A stretch of 64,000 nt of DNA, taken from assembly GCF_006440775.1 (NCBI RefSeq), contig NZ_VFTZ01000014.1, forward strand, positions 107,186-171,185. Direction: 5' to 3'. Both the position numbers and the translations under genes were made by a program. The notes beneath the pieces were generated by a model, which worked only from the letters and a program-made list of their open reading frames with translations, searched no databases and had not been told where the DNA came from. Of the stretch, positions 1-8,581 are shown in pieces. Source of the DNA: Mesorhizobium sp. B2-7-2. Lineage in GTDB: Bacteria > Pseudomonadota > Alphaproteobacteria > Rhizobiales > Rhizobiaceae. Numbering within the stretch: position 1 is the stretch's first letter; each line of letters opens with the position of its first letter.

Positions 1-2
1 GC

Positions 3-797
3 TATCCGGCCGGCTATCTGCTGGCCGCGGTTGTCTACGGGCTGCTCTACGGGCAGAAGATCGGCGACTTTACCTTCGGTTGGCGCGCCATGTTCCTCCT
101 GAGCTTCCTGCCGGCGCTGGTTGTGCTGTTCATCCGCTCGCATGTACCGGAATCGCCGGCGTTCGTCGAAGGCCGCGCCCAGGCACGGCCCGGCCTTTTG
201 GAAACGCTGCGGAAGCACTGGCGGATCGCGCTCTACGCCGTGGTGCTGATGATGTTCTTCAACTTCTTCAGCCATGGCACGCAGGACCTTTATCCCACCT
301 TCCTGAAGAAGCAGCACGGCTTCGACACGCACACGGTGAGCTGGATCACCATCGTCGCCAATATCGGCGCCATCGTCGGCGGCCTGGCCTTCGGCGCGCT
401 GTCCGAGAAGATTGGCCGCATCAACGCCATCACGCTCGCTTGTGTGATCGCCCTGCCGGCAATCCCGCTCTGGGCCTACACGACCACGCCCTTCATGCTG
501 GCGATCGGCGCCTTCATCATGCAGGTCGCGGTGCAGGGCGCCTGGGGCGTCATCCCGGTGCATCTCAACGAATTATCGCCGGGCTCGGTGCGGGCGACCT
601 TGCCCGGCTTCATCTACCAAGCCGGCAATCTCGCCGCTTCCTATGGCGGCCCGTATCAGGCCGGCATCGCCGAAGCGCCGGGAGGCAGCTACGGCTATGC
701 GCTGGCCCTGTTTGCCGGCGTGGTCGCCGTCTGCATCATCGTCGTCATCCGCTTCAGTCCGGAAAAGCGCGGCCAGGTGATGACCGTCCTCGGTTGA
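3..797 (+). CDS. MFS carboxylate transporter, SHS type (5' truncated by window edge)
   Basis: The C-terminal 264 residues or so of a major facilitator protein; the reading frame is open from the first bases, so its start lies outside the window. Hydrophobic helices alternate with short loops. A stretch reading FFSHGTQDLYPTFL resembles the HG-QDLYPTFL signature of Jen1-like lactate/pyruvate:proton symporters of the sialate:H+ symporter family. It should import a monocarboxylate or sialate-like acid across the inner membrane; the substrate cannot be fixed from sequence. It ends 10 bp before a convergent DMT gene. Confidence 0.85.
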   Translation, partial: YPAGYLLAAVVYGLLYGQKIGDFTFGWRAMFLLSFLPALVVLFIRSHVPESPAFVEGRAQARPGLLETLRKHWRIALYAVVLMMFFNFFSHGTQDLYPTFLKKQHGFDTHTVSWITIVANIGAIVGGLAFGALSEKIGRINAITLACVIALPAIPLWAYTTTPFMLAIGAFIMQVAVQGAWGVIPVHLNELSPGSVRATLPGFIYQAGNLAASYGGPYQAGIAEAPGGSYGYALALFAGVVAVCIIVVIRFSPEKRGQVMTVLG

Positions 798-807
798 GGG
801 TCTGTCT

Positions 808-1653
808 TCAACCCATTCTGAGCGCCGCGACGCCGGCAACGATGCCGAGCGCCGCGGCCGCGCGCCAGACGGTCATCTTCTCGCCCAGCGCCAGCACCGA
901 GATCAGCATGGCGAACAGGATCGAGGTCTCGCGCAGCGACGCGACCGAGGCGATCGGCGCCTTGGTCATTGCCCACATCACGATCCAATAGGCCGCGCCG
1001 CTGAGCACCCCGGTGAACAGCCCGGCCTTCCAGTCGCGCGCCAGCACAGGCAGCGACCGCGGCCCGCGAAAGAAGATGCACAGCAAGAGCGCCCACGTCG
1101 CATCGCAGACGAACAGCCAGGCCGCATAGCTTTGCGCGGTTGCCGCCAGCCGCGCGCCGCTGCCGTCGGAGAGTGTGTAGCTGGCGATGAAGATCGATGT
1201 GCCGAGCGCGAAGCCGACCGCGCGCAGATTGAGCTTCTCCAGATGCGCCCCGCCCCGAAACGACATGACCAGCGTGCCCGCCGACAGAAGCACGATGCCG
1301 AGGATGGCGAACGGCGCCGGGACCTCGCCGATCAGGACGATGCCGCCGAGCGCCGAGAGCAATGGTGCGGTGCCGCGCGCCAGCGGATAGGTCTGGGCGA
1401 AATCGCCGGCCTTGTAGGCGCCGATCAAGAAAGTGCGGTAGCCCATGTGGAAGATCACCGAGACGAAGATGTAGGGCCAAACTTCGGCCTTTGGCACCTC
1501 GACGAAGGGAAGCGCGACCAGCGCCGCAAAGCCCATGCCGAGCGTCATCAGTGTGATCGACAGGAAGCGGTCGAGATGCACCTTGACCAACGCGTTCCAG
1601 ATCGCATGCATGGCCGCCGCCGAAAGCACCGCCAGGACGACGAACAGCGTCAT
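808..1653 (-). CDS. EamA/DMT family membrane transporter
   Basis: A protein of 281 residues with about ten hydrophobic helices in two EamA-like halves (start reads MTLFVVLAVLSAAAMHAIWN), the normal size for a drug/metabolite transporter. Members export amino acids, metabolites or drugs, or import small organics; substrate unknown. The conserved early helix AAAMHAIWNALVK is typical. Its start lies 7 bp downstream of the stop of the EEP-fold gene, so the two are probably co-transcribed on the minus strand. Confidence 0.85.
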   Translation of the reverse strand: MTLFVVLAVLSAAAMHAIWNALVKVHLDRFLSITLMTLGMGFAALVALPFVEVPKAEVWPYIFVSVIFHMGYRTFLIGAYKAGDFAQTYPLARGTAPLLSALGGIVLIGEVPAPFAILGIVLLSAGTLVMSFRGGAHLEKLNLRAVGFALGTSIFIASYTLSDGSGARLAATAQSYAAWLFVCDATWALLLCIFFRGPRSLPVLARDWKAGLFTGVLSGAAYWIVMWAMTKAPIASVASLRETSILFAMLISVLALGEKMTVWRAAAALGIVAGVAALRMG

Positions 1654-1660
1654 GCCTGTT

Positions 1661-2578
1661 TCACCTGCCCGCCAGGCCTGAGGCGATGCCCGGCATTTCC
1701 AGATCGATATCGATCCTGAGCGGGAAATGGTCGGACGCCACCTCGCCGATATCGGCGCTCACAGAACGCACCCGCCCGGCCAGCATGCCGCCGACGAAGC
1801 AATGATCGAGCCGTCCTTTCGCCAGCTTGCCGTCGATGATCTTTTCGTGCGTATGGAAGTCCGGCCTCGGCTCGCTGGCGACGGCTGCGGCATCGACGAA
1901 GCCGTCGATATAGGCAGCGCCGCGATGGTAGGGCGTATTGCCGACGATGCGCCGGTATTCGGCGCTGCCCGGCTCCATGTTGAAGTCGCCCAGCCAGATC
2001 GCCGCCAACGGATTCTCCGGTTCCGGCTGGCCGTTCGACCAATTGCGCTGCGGCTCGTCGTCGACGCCGCTCCAGGGGCCGCCGTCGGACGGCGCGCGGC
2101 GATGCTCGGCAAGCAGATAGTCTATCTGCTCCAGCCGCTCCTCGGCCGCGATGTGAGCGAGATGCAGCGAGAAAAAACGCACTGGCCCCGCCGGCGTGCG
2201 GATCATGCATTCCAGCGCCGCGTTGCGGGTGTTGAGCGGTCTCAGCGTGCGCCGCAGCGGCAAAGTGTGCAGGCGCGACCAGACGATCGGCAGCTTCGAC
2301 AGCACCATCGTGCCGAACTGCCGTCGGCGGTTGACGACGCGGCCATCCCGCTTCTCGCTGGCATCCATGTCGAAGGCCGGGCCGTAGGCCCAGTAATAGC
2401 CGGGCAGCAAGCTGGACAGGATCTCGGGCTGGTCGTCCTCGTTGCTGCGCTGCCAATGCCGCTCAACTTCTTGCAGCGCGACGATATCGGCGCCGTCCAC
2501 CAGCCTGGCGCAGCGGCTGAGATCGTAGCGCCCGTCGCTGCCGTAGCCATACTGGATATTGTAGCTGATCAGCTTCAT
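1661..2578 (-). CDS. Endonuclease/exonuclease/phosphatase (EEP) family hydrolase
   Basis: 305 residues with the complete EEP (DNase I-like) active-site series: ISYNIQYG near the N-terminus, ALQEVE (metal-binding Glu), FSLHLAH, WLGDFN, GRLDHCF and SDHFPL near the C-terminus. These residues coordinate a divalent metal and cleave a phosphodiester or phosphomonoester. No signal peptide, so it is probably cytoplasmic. Substrate (nucleic acid, phospholipid or inositol phosphate) cannot be assigned. First gene of a likely two-gene unit with the downstream DMT transporter. Confidence 0.88.
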   Translation of the reverse strand: MKLISYNIQYGYGSDGRYDLSRCARLVDGADIVALQEVERHWQRSNEDDQPEILSSLLPGYYWAYGPAFDMDASEKRDGRVVNRRRQFGTMVLSKLPIVWSRLHTLPLRRTLRPLNTRNAALECMIRTPAGPVRFFSLHLAHIAAEERLEQIDYLLAEHRRAPSDGGPWSGVDDEPQRNWSNGQPEPENPLAAIWLGDFNMEPGSAEYRRIVGNTPYHRGAAYIDGFVDAAAVASEPRPDFHTHEKIIDGKLAKGRLDHCFVGGMLAGRVRSVSADIGEVASDHFPLRIDIDLEMPGIASGLAGR

Positions 2579-2686
2579 TGATTAACCGGCTCACTTCTAG
2601 TGATCGCAGTAGCGCCCCGCCCCTTGCGTTGCAATGGACCGGCGGGGCAAGCGGAATAGTCCAGTGGAAATCGGCGAACCGGCGCT

Positions 2687-4240
2687 CTAATACGTCGTCA
2701 GCGGCTGGAAGCTTCCGGCGGGCGACGCCGCAAGTTCCGACCAGTCGATCTCCTCCTCCAGCCGGTGATAGGCCTCGTCGCCGATCGTGCCGTTGCTGCG
2801 CAGTTCCTCCAGCGTGTCACGCTGCCGCTTGATGGCATAGAGGCGCAACCGGTCGTATTCCGTCGCGGCCTGCGCGTCGTCGGGATTTTCGGCGATCCGC
2901 CGCTGCGCCTCGTACTGCTCGCGCACGACGGCGGCAGCCGACGAGGTCTTGCGGCTCAGCACATCGAGCGCGGCCTGCATGATGGCGACGCGCGCCTCGG
3001 CCACCTCGCGATCGATCGTCGTATCGCGCGGGAAATTGAGCCAGCGCAGCAGGACCTTCAGGCTCATGCCTTGCAGCACCAGCGTGCCGAGCACGACCGC
3101 GAAAGCGGCGAGCACGATCGGGTCACGCCCGGGAAAGCCGGCCGGCAAGGCAATGGCGGCGACCAGCGTCACCAGCCCGCGCATGCCGCACCAGCCGACA
3201 AGCACGGCACCGGCAAATGTCGGCGCATCCTGCTTTTCTTCCTCGCTGTCGTTGCGGGCAAACCATCGGATGATCGCGACATATCCCGCCACCCAGACGA
3301 GGCGCGCCACGACGACGACGGCAAGAACCGTCGCGGCGAAGACGAATGCCTCGCCTTGCCCATCGCCGGCAAGCCGGCCGATAATCGACCGTGCCTGCAG
3401 GCCCATCAGCACGAACGCCAGCACGTTGAGCACGAACACCGCCGATTCCCAGACCGAATAGGCGCTGACGCGGCGTCTTGCCGACATGCGGCGCGGCGTG
3501 GTGCGCGCGATGGTGATGGCATAGACGACGATGGTGATGATGGCGGAGAGGCCGAGCTTGTCGGCAATGATCCAGACGGCGAAGGTTCCGGCGAACTGCA
3601 CCACGGTGCTGCTTGCCGCGTCCTCGATGCGTGTCAGCGTGAGCCGCGACGCTCGGCCGAACAGATAGCCGGCGATAACACTGCCGACCGTCGCAAGCAG
3701 GATGACGGGCACTGCGTCTTTGAGCATGAGCGTGCCGATGGCGGCTGAAACCGATATCCGGTAGATCAGCAGCGCCGTGGCGTCGTTGAGCAGGCTCTCG
3801 CCCTGCAGGATCGCAGTCAGACGGTGCGGCACCTTGAACTGATTGAGCACCGCGCTTGCGGCGACCGCGTCCGGCGGCGCGACGATGGCGCCGAGCGCGA
3901 TCGCCGCCGCGATCGGCAGGCCGGCCATCTGCCAGCCGACAAAGGCAACGACCAACGCGGTGAAGACGACCGCGCCAAGCGCCAGCAGGGCAAGCGACAG
4001 CCGGTAGCGCTTCAGGTCGCGCAGCGAGGTGTCATAGGCGGCATCGAGCAGCACCGGCGCGATGAACAGCGCCAGCGCCAGTTCCGGATCGATCTCGATC
4101 GTCGGCGCGCCCGGTACGAAGGCAAGCCCAACTCCGGCAAGCGCCAGCAGCGATGGGTAAGGTACCTCCAGCCATCGCGATACCGCCGTCAGCGCGACGG
4201 CGATGAGAAGCAGGATCAGGGTAAGTTCGAACAGCGCCAT
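2687..4240 (-). CDS. Na+/H+ antiporter, CPA1 (NhaP/YjcE) family
   Basis: 517 residues: about twelve membrane helices over the first 400 residues, then a hydrophilic C-terminal tail of about 110 residues rich in Glu/Arg, as in CPA1 exchangers. The segment GAIVAPPDAVAASAVL matches the conserved ion-binding helix with P-D-A-V, and LLNDATALL follows as in NhaP/YjcE proteins. It should exchange cytoplasmic Na+ (or K+) for protons at the inner membrane. Stands alone, flanked by a 108-bp gap on one side and a heptamer-repeat element on the other. Confidence 0.9.
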   Translation of the reverse strand: MALFELTLILLLIAVALTAVSRWLEVPYPSLLALAGVGLAFVPGAPTIEIDPELALALFIAPVLLDAAYDTSLRDLKRYRLSLALLALGAVVFTALVVAFVGWQMAGLPIAAAIALGAIVAPPDAVAASAVLNQFKVPHRLTAILQGESLLNDATALLIYRISVSAAIGTLMLKDAVPVILLATVGSVIAGYLFGRASRLTLTRIEDAASSTVVQFAGTFAVWIIADKLGLSAIITIVVYAITIARTTPRRMSARRRVSAYSVWESAVFVLNVLAFVLMGLQARSIIGRLAGDGQGEAFVFAATVLAVVVVARLVWVAGYVAIIRWFARNDSEEEKQDAPTFAGAVLVGWCGMRGLVTLVAAIALPAGFPGRDPIVLAAFAVVLGTLVLQGMSLKVLLRWLNFPRDTTIDREVAEARVAIMQAALDVLSRKTSSAAAVVREQYEAQRRIAENPDDAQAATEYDRLRLYAIKRQRDTLEELRSNGTIGDEAYHRLEEEIDWSELAASPAGSFQPLTTY

Positions 4241-4282
4241 GGCTTATCGTAGCGATGGAACCAGGCGTTTGGCACTGCAAAA

Positions 4283-4371
4283 GTGATGGTGAATGGTGAA
4301 TGGGTATCATCAGAAGATCTCGAGCACGTAAAGTGCTGATCGCCGTTCACCATTTACTATTCACCATTCAC
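4283..4371. repeat. Inverted heptamer-repeat element A
   Basis: Left arm 4283-4302 has units GTGATG, GTGAATG, GTGAATG. Right arm 4344-4371 is four heptamers CGTTCAC, CATTTAC, TATTCAC, CATTCAC, the reverse complement of the same unit. A 41-bp centre separates the arms, so the transcript could fold as a long imperfect hairpin. It fills the gap between the antiporter start and the end of the ABC ATPase gene. The same architecture recurs at 43792-43924. Confidence 0.75.
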
Positions 4372-4378
4372 TCTTTCC

Positions 4379-5443
4379 CTAATGCAAAACCAGCATATCG
4401 CCGGACGAGAACGAAATGTCCGCCTTGTCGCCTACGACGGGCGGCGGCGTCGTGGAATTGTTGAAGGTATCGAGCGATACTGTGTTGCCGCCGATGCCGA
4501 CGCGCACGCGTATGACTGAGCCAAGGAAATGCACTTCGGCGATCTCGCCCGAAAGGCTGGTGTCATGGCCGGGCTGGCGCCCCAGCGAGATGGCTTCAGG
4601 CCGCAGCGCCAGCGACAGCGTGTCGCCTGACTTCGAACCGTTGAGCTTGCCTTTCAGCGAGACTTCCTGCGAGTTGACTTGCACCTTGCCGGACGCGGCG
4701 TCGGTGACCTTGCCCTCCAGCACGTTGAGCGTGCCGACGAAATTGGCGACGAATTTGGTCGCCGGCCGATTGTAGATCTCGAACGGCGTGCCGACCTGCT
4801 CGGCCTTGCCGCCATACATCACCGCGATGCGGTCGGAAATCGACAGCGCCTCTTCCTGGTCATGCGTGACGAAGATGGTGGTGATGCCGAGCTTCTTCTG
4901 GATCGAGCGGATTTCCTCGCGCAGCGACACGCGCACCTTGGCGTCGAGCGCCGACAGCGGCTCGTCGAGCAAGAGCAGCTTCGGCTTCGGCGCAATCGCC
5001 CGCGCCAGCGCGATGCGCTGCTGCTGACCGCCGGAAAGCTGGTAGGGATAGCGATCGGCCATCTGCGGCAGCTTGATGATGTCGAGCATCTCGGCGACCC
5101 GCCTGTCGGCATCGGCCTTCGGCATGCCACCGACCTTCAGCCCGAAGGCGATGTTCTGCGCCACCGTCAGGTTCGGGAACAGCGCGTAGGCCTGGAACAC
5201 CATGCCGACATTGCGCTGGTTGGGCTTCAGCCTGGTGATGTCCTTGCCGCCGACGACGATCTTGCCGGCCGAGGGCTCCTCGAAACCGGCGACCATACGC
5301 AACACCGTGGTTTTGCCGCAGCCGGACGGCCCCAGGAAGGAGACGAATTCGCCCGGCTCGACGTCGAGATTGAAATCCTCCACCACGGTGGTGGCACCGA
5401 AGGATTTTCGAACGTGCTGGATGGAGAGGAATGGGTCGGCCAT
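4379..5443 (-). CDS. ABC transporter ATP-binding protein (PotA/FbpC-like)
   Basis: 354 residues: an ABC ATPase domain (about 1-235) followed by a TOBE-type C-terminal regulatory domain. Walker A GPSGCGKTT, signature LSGGQQQRIALARA, Walker B LLLLDEPLSALD and the H-loop VTHDQEEAL are all intact. It energises import through the two adjacent permeases. The whole operon (binding protein, two permeases, ATPase) is of the polyamine/iron/2-aminoethylphosphonate class; alcohol and aldehyde dehydrogenases and a GS-like ligase upstream favour an amine or polyamine substrate, which is inference. Confidence 0.92.
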   Translation of the reverse strand: MADPFLSIQHVRKSFGATTVVEDFNLDVEPGEFVSFLGPSGCGKTTVLRMVAGFEEPSAGKIVVGGKDITRLKPNQRNVGMVFQAYALFPNLTVAQNIAFGLKVGGMPKADADRRVAEMLDIIKLPQMADRYPYQLSGGQQQRIALARAIAPKPKLLLLDEPLSALDAKVRVSLREEIRSIQKKLGITTIFVTHDQEEALSISDRIAVMYGGKAEQVGTPFEIYNRPATKFVANFVGTLNVLEGKVTDAASGKVQVNSQEVSLKGKLNGSKSGDTLSLALRPEAISLGRQPGHDTSLSGEIAEVHFLGSVIRVRVGIGGNTVSLDTFNNSTTPPPVVGDKADISFSSGDMLVLH

Positions 5444-5459
5444 GGCGTGGTTCTCTCGA

Positions 5460-6251
5460 TCAATTTGGGCGGTTCGCCGACTTCGGCGCGAAGCGGGACA
5501 GGATCTGGATCAGCGACATGCAGCCCCAGGTGATGGCGAAGGCGATGATCGCAAGTGCAGCCGGCTCATAGGCACGATTGGCGCCGATATTCTGCAGGTA
5601 AGGGCCGAATGCCGGCCGATTGAGCAGGCTTGCCATGGTGAATTCGCCGATGACGATGGCGAAGGTGAGGAAGGCACCCGACAGCACCGCGATCAGCACG
5701 TTGGGCAGGATGACGCGGGTGATGATCGTGCCCCATCCGGCGCCAAGGATTTGGGCTGCTTCCGTCAGCGTCCTGACATCGATGGTCCGAAGACCGGTGT
5801 CGACGGCGCGGTACATGTAGGGTAGCGCCAGCGTCGCATAGCCGATCACCAGCAACGCGCTTGCGCCGAGATCGCTGGCCAGGAACGGCAGCGGCGAATT
5901 CGAGCCGTACATACGGATATAGCCGAAGACGATGACGATCGCCGGAATGACCAGCGGCAGTAGCGTGATGAACTCGACGACCGGCCTGATTTGAGGCAAT
6001 CGGAGACGGATCCAGTAGGCGGCCGGCACCACGATCAGCACGCCGAGGATGATGGTGAAGATCGCGGCGACCACCGAATACAGGAACGTCGCTTGGAAGC
6101 GCGGATCGCCGAGCACGACTTGATAGGCGTCGAAGGAATGGACGCCGCGCCGCATGCGCAGCGAAAACTCGAACGTCGCCAGCAGCGGAATGAAGAAATA
6201 GGCCGTGCCTATACCGAAGACGACCCAGGCCCAGAATTTGCCCGACTTCAT
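5460..6251 (-). CDS. ABC transporter permease (PotC-like, second membrane subunit)
   Basis: 263 residues from the ATG at 6251 (MKSGKFWAWVVFGIGTAYFF); the frame stays open upstream but there it only mirrors the preceding permease. Six predicted membrane helices and an EAA-type loop (TEAAQILGAGWGTIITRVILP) that contacts the ATPase. Its start overlaps the stop of the other permease by four bases (ATGA), indicating translational coupling. Forms the inner-membrane channel of the importer. Confidence 0.9.
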   Translation of the reverse strand: MKSGKFWAWVVFGIGTAYFFIPLLATFEFSLRMRRGVHSFDAYQVVLGDPRFQATFLYSVVAAIFTIILGVLIVVPAAYWIRLRLPQIRPVVEFITLLPLVIPAIVIVFGYIRMYGSNSPLPFLASDLGASALLVIGYATLALPYMYRAVDTGLRTIDVRTLTEAAQILGAGWGTIITRVILPNVLIAVLSGAFLTFAIVIGEFTMASLLNRPAFGPYLQNIGANRAYEPAALAIIAFAITWGCMSLIQILSRFAPKSANRPN

Positions 6252-7165
6252 TTCAGCCACCTCTCGGAACGGGTCCGGAACCAGATGTAGAAGACATTCG
6301 CCAGTCCGGTGATGACGATCATGCCGAAGGCGATCGCGTAGCCGAGTTGCGGGTTGTGCAGCACGTCGCCGTTGATCTGCGAATAGAGCTTGATGGGGAC
6401 GATGTTGAGCTGCGGACCGGCGAACGCATAGGCCGTCGCGATCGCGCCGAAGGCATTGGCGAACAGAAGGATGACGGTGCCGAGGAAGCTCGGAAACAAC
6501 ACCGGTATCACCACCATGCGCCAGTACTGCCACTGGGTGGCGCCAAGCGTCGCGGCAGCCTCGTTCCATTCCTTCTTCAAGCCGTCGATCGCCGGCACGA
6601 TGATCACCACCATCAGCGGGATCTGAAAGAAGAGATAGACCACGATCAGCCCCCACGTGGTCAGGAAATTGAATCCCAGCGCATAGATGTTGAGGTTGAA
6701 TATGTCGCGCAGCAGCACCGTCACGATGCCGACGCGGCCGAGCGTTGCGATGAACGCGAAGGCAAGCGGCAAGCCGGCAAAATTCGAGGCGACGCCCGAG
6801 AAGGTCAGCGTCGCGGAGCGAACCCAGCTGGGCAGGCCGCCGCGCACGATGGCCACGGCAATCGCCAGTCCGGCGAAGGCGCCGACGATGGCCGACCAGA
6901 AGCTGATCTTGATCGAAACCCAATAGGAATTGGCGATCGAAGGATCGCTGACCAACTGCAGGACGTTGTCGAGCGTGAACCCGCCTTCCCCGGTCTGAAA
7001 CGCGCCGATGACGAGATACAGCGTCGGCATGATCAGGAACATCAGGGCGAAGACGAAGAACGGCGCCACGCCGATCCATTGCGTCGGCAGGCGGAAAGCA
7101 GTCGCTTCGGTCGGCGGCGCGGGCTTGGTGGCAATAGACTGATTTGAAAGCGATAGATCGGTCAT
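6248..7165 (-). CDS. ABC transporter permease (PotB-like, first membrane subunit)
   Basis: 305 residues from the ATG at 7165 (MTDLSLSNQSIATKP); an upstream in-frame start would run through a GC stem-loop and was not chosen. A hydrophilic N-terminus precedes about six helices with the EAA loop EAAATLGATQWQYWRMVVIP. Pairs with the downstream permease (4-bp overlap). Lies after the binding-protein gene, from which a strong stem-loop separates it. Confidence 0.88.
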   Translation of the reverse strand: MTDLSLSNQSIATKPAPPTEATAFRLPTQWIGVAPFFVFALMFLIMPTLYLVIGAFQTGEGGFTLDNVLQLVSDPSIANSYWVSIKISFWSAIVGAFAGLAIAVAIVRGGLPSWVRSATLTFSGVASNFAGLPLAFAFIATLGRVGIVTVLLRDIFNLNIYALGFNFLTTWGLIVVYLFFQIPLMVVIIVPAIDGLKKEWNEAAATLGATQWQYWRMVVIPVLFPSFLGTVILLFANAFGAIATAYAFAGPQLNIVPIKLYSQINGDVLHNPQLGYAIAFGMIVITGLANVFYIWFRTRSERWLK

Positions 7166-7191
7166 GCCCGGGCACCGTCTTCGAGGGAAAC

Positions 7192-7215
7192 CCGGGCGGC
7201 CAGGCGGCCGCCCGG
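7192..7215 (-). other. Intercistronic stem-loop between binding protein and permease genes
   Basis: Perfect 10-bp stem CCGGGCGGCC (7192-7201) and GGCCGCCCGG (7206-7215) with a 4-base loop, placed 13 bp after the binding-protein stop. No T-run follows, so it is more likely an mRNA-stabilising or attenuating hairpin, as often found after genes for binding proteins that must be made in excess over membrane subunits. Confidence 0.65.
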
Positions 7216-7228
7216 TGCATTTCAAGTC

Positions 7229-8335
7229 CTACTTGACGTTGGCGCCGACAGTGGCGTCCCAGTTCTTGCTGATGGCTTCCTTGGCCTTGCCCTGCTCGTC
7301 GAGCGTCGGGAAAGCCGCCGAGGCATAGGACTCAGCCGGCGGCAGCTTGGCCAGCACGTCCGCCGGGATCTTGCCGTTCTTGGCGAGATCGTTGAAACGG
7401 ATCGGGTGGCAATAGCCCTTCAGCCAGCCGACCTGGCCTTCGTCGGAATAGAGGTACTCCATCCACAGCTTCGCGGCATTCGGATGCGGCGCGAAGGCGC
7501 TGATCGCCTGCACATAGACGCCGGCGACGACGCCGGTCTTAGGCACGATCACGTCGACGGGCGGGTTGCCCTTCAGCGTGTCGCGGCCGGCGAGCGCGTT
7601 GTAGTCCCAGTTGATCAGGATCGGCGTCTGGCCCTGGGCCAGCGTCGCCGGCTTGCCGACGACCGGAACGAAGTTGCCGGCGGCGTTGAGCTTCTTGAAG
7701 AACTCGAGGCCGGCTTTCCCGGCAGCTTCGCCAGCGGCGGCACCCGACGACAGGCCGGAGGCATAGACCGCCTGGATGGCCTGGTTCGACGCGCGCGGAT
7801 CACCGGCGAGCGCGACCGAATTGGCGAATTCCGGCTTCTGCAGGTCGGCCCAGTCGGTCGGCGATTCCTTAACCAGGTCCTTGTTCACCATGAACGACAG
7901 CACGCCGTAATAATCGCCATACCAGGCACCATCGGCATCCTTGGCGCTGTCCGGGATCGAGTCCCAGGTCGACACCTTGTAAGGCATCAGCAGGCCGTCG
8001 GCCTTGGCGGTCGGGCCGAAGGACAGGCCGACGTCGATGACGTCGGGCGCCTGCGGGCCCTTGTTGTCCTTATTGGCCTTGATCGCCTCGACCTCGTCGC
8101 CCGAGCCGGCGTCGGGATTGAGCTCGTTGATGGTGATCCCCGGATACTTAGCCTTGAAACCGTCGATCACTGCCCCGTAGCCACACCAGTCATGCGGAAG
8201 CGCGATGGTGGTGAGCTGGCCTTCAGCCTTCGCGGCCTTGACGAGATCGTCCAGCGAATCCGCGGACGAAATCACCGTCGACGCAAAGAGCGCCGCGGCC
8301 GAGAGGGAAAGCACTTTCCCCGTGAACTTGAACAT
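7229..8335 (-). CDS. ABC transporter substrate-binding protein (family 1, polyamine/iron type)
   Basis: 368 residues with a Sec signal peptide (MFKFTGKVLSLSAAALFAST, cleavage probably after the Ala/Ser stretch near residue 25). The mature part has the two-lobed extracellular solute-binding fold, with DVIDVGLSFGPTAKADGLL in the first lobe and FMVNKDLVKE later, as in Fe3+/spermidine/2-aminoethylphosphonate binders. First gene of the ABC operon, so it dictates specificity. Substrate is inferred only from context. Confidence 0.88.
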   Translation of the reverse strand: MFKFTGKVLSLSAAALFASTVISSADSLDDLVKAAKAEGQLTTIALPHDWCGYGAVIDGFKAKYPGITINELNPDAGSGDEVEAIKANKDNKGPQAPDVIDVGLSFGPTAKADGLLMPYKVSTWDSIPDSAKDADGAWYGDYYGVLSFMVNKDLVKESPTDWADLQKPEFANSVALAGDPRASNQAIQAVYASGLSSGAAAGEAAGKAGLEFFKKLNAAGNFVPVVGKPATLAQGQTPILINWDYNALAGRDTLKGNPPVDVIVPKTGVVAGVYVQAISAFAPHPNAAKLWMEYLYSDEGQVGWLKGYCHPIRFNDLAKNGKIPADVLAKLPPAESYASAAFPTLDEQGKAKEAISKNWDATVGANVK

Positions 8336-8443
8336 GTGTTCTCTCCGTTGAACTGGCGCGTTTAAGCGCCTGCGATGCGGGTATCGTTTTCGTGTGACAG
8401 CCGGATGAAGGCTTTTTGAAACCCGATCCCCGCGGCGAAAAAA

Positions 8444-8459
8444 GTTAACTCTTTTTAAC
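8444..8459. promoter_or_regulatory. Small inverted repeat upstream of the ABC operon
   Basis: GTTAA (8444-8448) and TTAAC (8455-8459) face each other in an AT-rich patch of the 246-bp region between the alcohol dehydrogenase gene and the binding-protein gene. This region should contain the importer promoter. The repeat could be an operator, but the arms are only five bases and this is a weak call. Nothing else recognisable in the gap. Confidence 0.3.
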
Positions 8460-8581
8460 GGACTGTAGCAATTAGCCCGCGCTTAATTTTCCGGCTAATG
8501 GTTATTCACCTTGCCCTTTGCCTTCTCCCTTCCCCTTTGGAACGCCTCTTCAGTCAACTCTTCGGCATTGAAAGCCGGCTC

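Noticed and set aside
6252..7220. Upstream extension of the second ABC permease
   Set aside because: Only mirrors the preceding permease in another frame; the ATGA overlap at 6248-6251 marks the start.
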